A DNA stretch of 64,000 nucleotides from Icerya purchasi (taxonomy: Eukaryota; Arthropoda; Insecta; Hemiptera; Monophlebidae). Every line of letters starts with the position of its first letter. Within the stretch, counting starts at the first letter, position 1. A model generated the notes under the pieces. The model did not search any database, was not told the DNA's origin, and saw only the letters and a program-made list of their open reading frames with translations. Below are positions 59,561 through 64,000 of this stretch, in pieces. The translations under genes were made by a program, and so were the position numbers. The stretch lies in the NCBI GenBank assembly GCA_039619475.1, contig CM077115.1, forward strand, positions 533,542,315 to 533,606,314. The letters run 5' to 3'.

Positions 59561-62094
59561 AGATTACAATCAATTTTTAAGATGTAGTTTTGCATATGTT
59601 CTTATAACGAGAATGTACAAATTAATCACAACTAATAAGATAAAGAATTTAATGAAGAAGATTGATGATGGGCGGTATATATAAAAACTCATGTTAATGA
59701 AATTTTATAATGTTATTATGACAATTTTTGTTAGCTGCCTCCGCGTAGCGAAGTTAGTTGAGCAGTGTTATTTTGCTTGTAGTGTACGTCGAGTTTTAAG
59801 TAGGTTAATGCGTATGCTTGCGTGTGAAGTACTTTTTTTCTTTTTTTTCGAAGGGGGGTTCTTAAAATAGATAATGGCTCTAGAACTAGGAAAAGAAGAA
59901 GAGGTGATATGAGATGTTTACACGATGAGATATGGAGAATAGAAGGAACTTAAGGACCAGAATAATAGAAGGAGAAAGTAAGGAGAGAATAAAAGATGTA
60001 CACGAAGGGTTGAAGAAGGAACGTTCAGAAACGATGTAAGAGCTTTCAGAAACAATGTGAACAACATTACTATAAAGTTGTGAGTAGAAGGGTGAATAAA
60101 ACAAAGTGAGAGGAAACCAGGGATAAGCGAAAATGGGATATAGAAAGGAAACTATGTCCGAAACATAGACGACAAATTACAGAGAGAGAAAGTCGAAAAA
60201 TCAGAGGGATAAAATGGTAAGTTGAATAGAGAAATAAAAGGAATCGGGATTTGAGAATGAAGATGAACAAGAGTTTGAACATGCTTTGGAGTGGGGCGCT
60301 GGGGAGAGGTAAGCAACATTATGGGATGAAAATACACGTGAGTTATTAGTAGAAGAAGATGAACCAGCTAATATATCATCTGAGTTATTGCTTTCGATTC
60401 CAGAATGGTCAGAGATTCACAATAGATCAATAAACAGAATGAAAGAGGTACCGATAGATAGCCTCACGAAATTATCTAAATTTAATTTTTGCAAATACTA
60501 ATAATAATAAAATTAAGTTGTTTTTTTTTAATTTAATCGGAGGAGAAGAGGTTAATTATTGTGTTAATGATTACGGTTATTTTGGAAAATGTGTTTTTAG
60601 TATTTTTTTATTTAAAAGTCGTAATTTTAATAGTTTAACTATTTTGGCAATATTAATATTTTTAATTAATTGTAATATTCCAGAGAAATCGTTGTTATAT
60701 TCGGGATAAAATATTATCTTTCGGGAGTTAACTATACCGGCATGAAGTTTCCTATTTTTACAATTATCTATCCATGGTGTGAGGTAGGTATGTACGTGCG
60801 AGTTTATAAAGATAGTAGTTAAAGTTGTAGGCTAAATCGCGCTAACATTTTTATCATTTAAACACTTAAGGAATTCTAGACATTCCATAGACTTTTTTTT
60901 TTTTTCAATTAAGAGAATGTAAAAATGTAAAAAAGAAATTTTTTACCTTTTAAGAAGTTAATTAACGAAAGTTTCGACAAGTTCAGTACGAAAGAAAGTT
61001 TTATTAAGTAAAATTTTTCCCTTTAAATGAGATTTTAACATACTTTTTAAATAAACATAGCCTGCGTATGATTTTCAATATTCCCTTGGACTATAATCGG
61101 CGGTAATTTGTTCTTATTCGAACTAGTTTTATTATTAGCGCTGTTATATATTACCATTATTGTTATTTATATTATCATCGTTGTCAGTATCATCAGAAGC
61201 GTTGCTTTCCGAGGAATATACTGATTATGATATATTAAATTCATTAGATTTCCTTTTTTTGATGTTTGACCTTTTCGGTGCTTTTGTGTTTGCCAATCTT
61301 GCGTGTTAGAAACTTTATCAACAGTGGAATTGACTTGATCAGTTCATTGTCCGGTAGCTGCTGAGGCGTTATGGGTTGTGGAATTATTGAATCAGTTTTT
61401 GACAAAAAAGGTTTCCAAGTAATGAGCATAATTGGCGTTAAAAGTAGGATCGATAAACATCCGTTACGGTTCTTTTGGTATTTATTTAGAATTAATAATA
61501 AAAACTTTTTTTTAAATGCAAAGGTTCAATTTGAAGCGTCTAAAAAGAAGAATACCTACTAGCGCGATGCATCAGACGTTTACTCAAAATCTTACTGTTC
61601 ACAGTCACGTACACAGATATATAAAATGCGGTAAGATAATGAAAATGAAAATGAAAATGTTCCAAAATTAAAAGTTCTAAGGCTTCATACTATGTGAAGT
61701 AGCCACACTACAATCGAGAAATTTCAAATAGGAGGACATAAATTGATAAAAAGGAGTGCTCAAAGGTATGTGTCGCAAAGCGATACGTAAAAGCTGATAT
61801 TAAATAATGATACAAACATTAAGAGTAAATAATGAAACATTTCTTGAAACGAATGCACAGATATTCAAAATGTAAATCCCAGTTTGATTCAAAATCATAT
61901 GCCCAAACAGTAAAGAAATATCAAATAAATACGAACATTAATAATAAGCGTAATTAAAATAATGATAATAATTATCTTAACAATATTAGAAATAATCTTA
62001 CATAAATTTAAAAGTGAGAGTAGAGATTTTTTTATCGGCAAAATAAAATTATTAATAATTCAGTTTAAACATTCATGTTAAATTAGTTATAAAT
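59561..62094. other. Spacer, with probable decayed LINE upstream half
   Basis: From 59880 to 60340 the + strand is purine-rich with CT-rich open frames on the minus strand, consistent with the 5' half of the LINE ending at 57579. Between 60350 and 62094 I recognise nothing; the short frames at 60518 and 61371 have no domain. Confidence 0.3.
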
Positions 62095-63235
62095 GAATAA
62101 TTTGAAAATTGTAAAATCTGGAACACAAATAGTTTAGTTCAACATATATTAAAAGCTGAATTATTTTTGAATTAATCAAATATAGATATTTTATTAATAT
62201 CCGAGCCCTACTTAGGGAACGACGCAGAATATTTCTCGGTTCATAGTTACATGTATACCACGTCACAACTAAGTGGTTTTAACTCAAGGACGTTCAGCAA
62301 TAATAGTAAAAAAGGAAGAAACATTGAACGTCACAAAATAAATAAATTTTAACAAGACTATTTTCAGGCAACCGCGATATATAATAGCGTTAATAACAAT
62401 ATGAAACAGTGTTTTCACTATACCGTCTTCGCAAACCTAAAATACTCAAGAATCTCAATACCATCCTGCAAACTTCTAGAAATAAATACATGGCTAGTGG
62501 CGATTACAATACTGAAAATACCTAATGGGATTCAAGATTGACTAACCCAAGAGACAAAGAACTATGAGAAGCATTGATTTACAACGATTGTAGCGTATCA
62601 ACTGACGATTCTCCAACATAATGGCCGACCGAAAGGAATGAACGACCTGATCTATTGAATTTCGTTATAACTAGAGGGCTGAAGCGAGCCTTTATACACT
62701 TAAATTGTTCATAGTCTATTTCCAGATCATAAACAAATAAAACCAAAAAGTACACAGTAAAAGCTTAGATCCGTGCCAATTATAGTAAAAAAACTTAAAA
62801 CAAAAATAAATCTAAAGATTCGAATTAAATTTGAAAGCGATTTAAACGAAAATCCATCAGAGCAGGCATCTGCATTTTCCGCTACTCAAAATCTGCTTAC
62901 AAGATTTGCTATTCAACAGAAATTATAAAAGGAATAAAAAAATAGAACAACATTTGAAAGAGATGGCGAATACATCGGTTTCAGATAAATAAAAAAGAAC
63001 CTAATCAAGAAAACTAAGGAAGCTAAAAATTGATTACAGAGATATAAAAATGGCACACACATCTTTAAAGAACATATGTATCTACACTTTCGGTCCTAAT
63101 TAAATCATTACTTGCTGTGGAAAGCAACTCAAAGTCTAAAAAGAACAACAGTCTCAACGCGCCCAATACGAACATCGGATGAAAACTACTATGGGACACA
63201 CAGTAACAAAGAAAAAAAAAAGAATTCGGAAGACT
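62095..63235 (+). pseudogene. Jockey-like LINE endonuclease/linker fragment
   Basis: Several frames in order give NTNSLVQHILKAELF, IDILLISEPYLGN (62100-62220), a QDYFQATAIYNSV block (about 62350), a PTERNE..DLLNF-like block (62625-62665), then WKATQSLKRTTVSTRPIRTS (63118-63178). DILLISE near the endonuclease start and LWKATK.LK....PIR before the RT palm are landmarks of Jockey-clade ORF2. Stops and frameshifts are frequent, and the copy ends before the RT catalytic motifs, so it is 3'-truncated or interrupted near 63235, where an A/T-rich patch begins. Confidence 0.7.
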
Positions 63236-63409
63236 TCCCGGTATTTATTTTTTTTTTTTGGTCCAGCTCTCGCCCTTTGGTTAATCTCTGCAGTTTAAGG
63301 GAATTAATTTTTCATTATTATAATTTAACATTAGCTGAAAAATAAATATAACGCTTCATATTCTACGAATACTTACTCGCTTGCAATTTGATATTGTGAT
63401 ATAGGCAAT

Positions 63410-63600
63410 GTATAATATAGCCATATAGCCAAGTTTCTGGGACACTCAACTTCCGCTATAGGAGTCTTGAGTTCGATTCCGGGCGACAACGGAAGATAAA
63501 TAATTAAATTAACCGTTAATAATCATGTGAAAAGTATTGGCAAACATGCATACCATCGTGTATAGACGGTAATTTTTTAGCAGACAGACATAAATAGGAC
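63410..63600 (+). mobile_element. tRNA-derived SINE
   Basis: ATAGCCAAGTTTCTGGGACA at about 63427 resembles a polymerase III box A (TAGC.AAGT..TGG), and GAGTTCGATTCC at 63470-63481 is a strong box B, about 35-40 bases further on. The intervening arm does not form a normal anticodon stem and the sequence continues into a non-tRNA body, so it is a SINE head rather than a tRNA gene. The end is uncertain. Confidence 0.6.
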
Positions 63601-64000
63601 TGCATATCGATAAATCAAACAAATCGCAATATCAGTTTCAGGTGTCGTCTTGTATATTCACATTGCATATAACAATTGCCTCGAACACCCATTACAGCTA
63701 GAGTGTACAAATAGGTAGTCGCCTATGCTTAGAAACTGAATATGGCACTACAAAAAAGATAATATTTATTTAAAATTTCTTTAACTCGTTCTTCTCTTTT
63801 CTTATTAAACACCACGTGTCATCAGTCGAAACCTCCAATTCACATTTGGAAAAAATATTAGTATTTATTATTCCTATTTTCGCCAAATTGTAGTTGTATA
63901 ATTTCGTTCTAATCACCCTAAACTATGGATAACTCTCGGTCTTTTTCACAATGGAATAGTGTATTTTCCCTTCAAGTTCACTAATACACTTAAATTTTTA
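63601..64000. other. Spacer at window end
   Basis: No open frame or repeat that I can support. Confidence 0.4.

Noticed and set aside
48573..60337. Numerous short Ser/Phe/Leu-rich minus-strand frames.
   Set aside because: Those carrying RT, RNase H or zinc-knuckle motifs are folded into the LINE entries; the rest only reflect purine-rich sequence on the + strand.
63427..63495. Possible tRNA gene with a strong box B.
   Set aside because: No proper acceptor or anticodon stem can be drawn; treated as a SINE head.
1..64000. CRISPR arrays, bacterial operons or toxin-antitoxin style systems.
   Set aside because: None seen; intron-bearing genes and LINEs show a eukaryotic nuclear genome.

Overview
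This is a eukaryotic window, almost certainly from an insect: it is very AT-rich, has spliced genes with GT-AG introns, and holds many arthropod-type transposable elements (R1-, I-, Jockey- and RTE-like LINEs, a piggyBac relic, MITEs, foldback elements, tRNA-derived SINEs). A hemipteran or other hemimetabolous insect is my guess from the element mix; the sequence does not prove it. I see no prokaryotic operon, CRISPR array or rRNA.

Three host-type genes can be modelled exon by exon. (1) The last three coding exons of cytosolic-type GTP-dependent phosphoenolpyruvate carboxykinase (PEPCK) lie on the + strand (3839-6781); the earlier exons are left of the window. (2) A complete six-exon C9orf78/TLS1 spliceosome-associated protein gene lies on the - strand (25407 to 13400, 331 aa), convergent with PEPCK. 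Its introns carry a piggyBac relic, MITEs, a SINE, a LINE end and a long hairpin. (3) A five-exon + strand gene (30611-34250, 745 aa) encodes a C2H2 finger, a WRKY/GCM-type zinc domain, a complete DDE Mutator-like (Phantom-type) transposase core and a SWIM finger. It is open throughout and is the most interesting coding unit here, as either an active intron-bearing transposase or a domesticated one.

Region by region: 1-7.3 kb is PEPCK intron and 3' end with an R1-like LINE inserted. 8.3-10.4 kb is a nest of foldback palindromes with related arms. 11-13.4 kb has a LINE 3' relic. 13.4-25.4 kb is the C9orf78 homolog and its intronic repeats. 25.4-30.5 kb is intergenic, with a 300-bp MITE with 10-bp target duplications and an inverted pair of a 45-bp motif. 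30.6-34.25 kb is the transposase gene. 34.3-45 kb is largely featureless AT-rich DNA with one TIR-bearing element. 45.2-47.0 kb is a decayed transposon-associated gene split by a second 300-bp MITE. 47.6-63.3 kb is a LINE graveyard in which one I-clade copy (51.7-55.3 kb) is young enough to keep RT and RNase H catalytic motifs, broken by one premature stop and a few frameshifts.

The genes do not form a pathway. Gene predictions rest on reading conserved motifs and splice signals by eye; no alignment or search was run, and repeat boundaries are approximate unless a target duplication is given.
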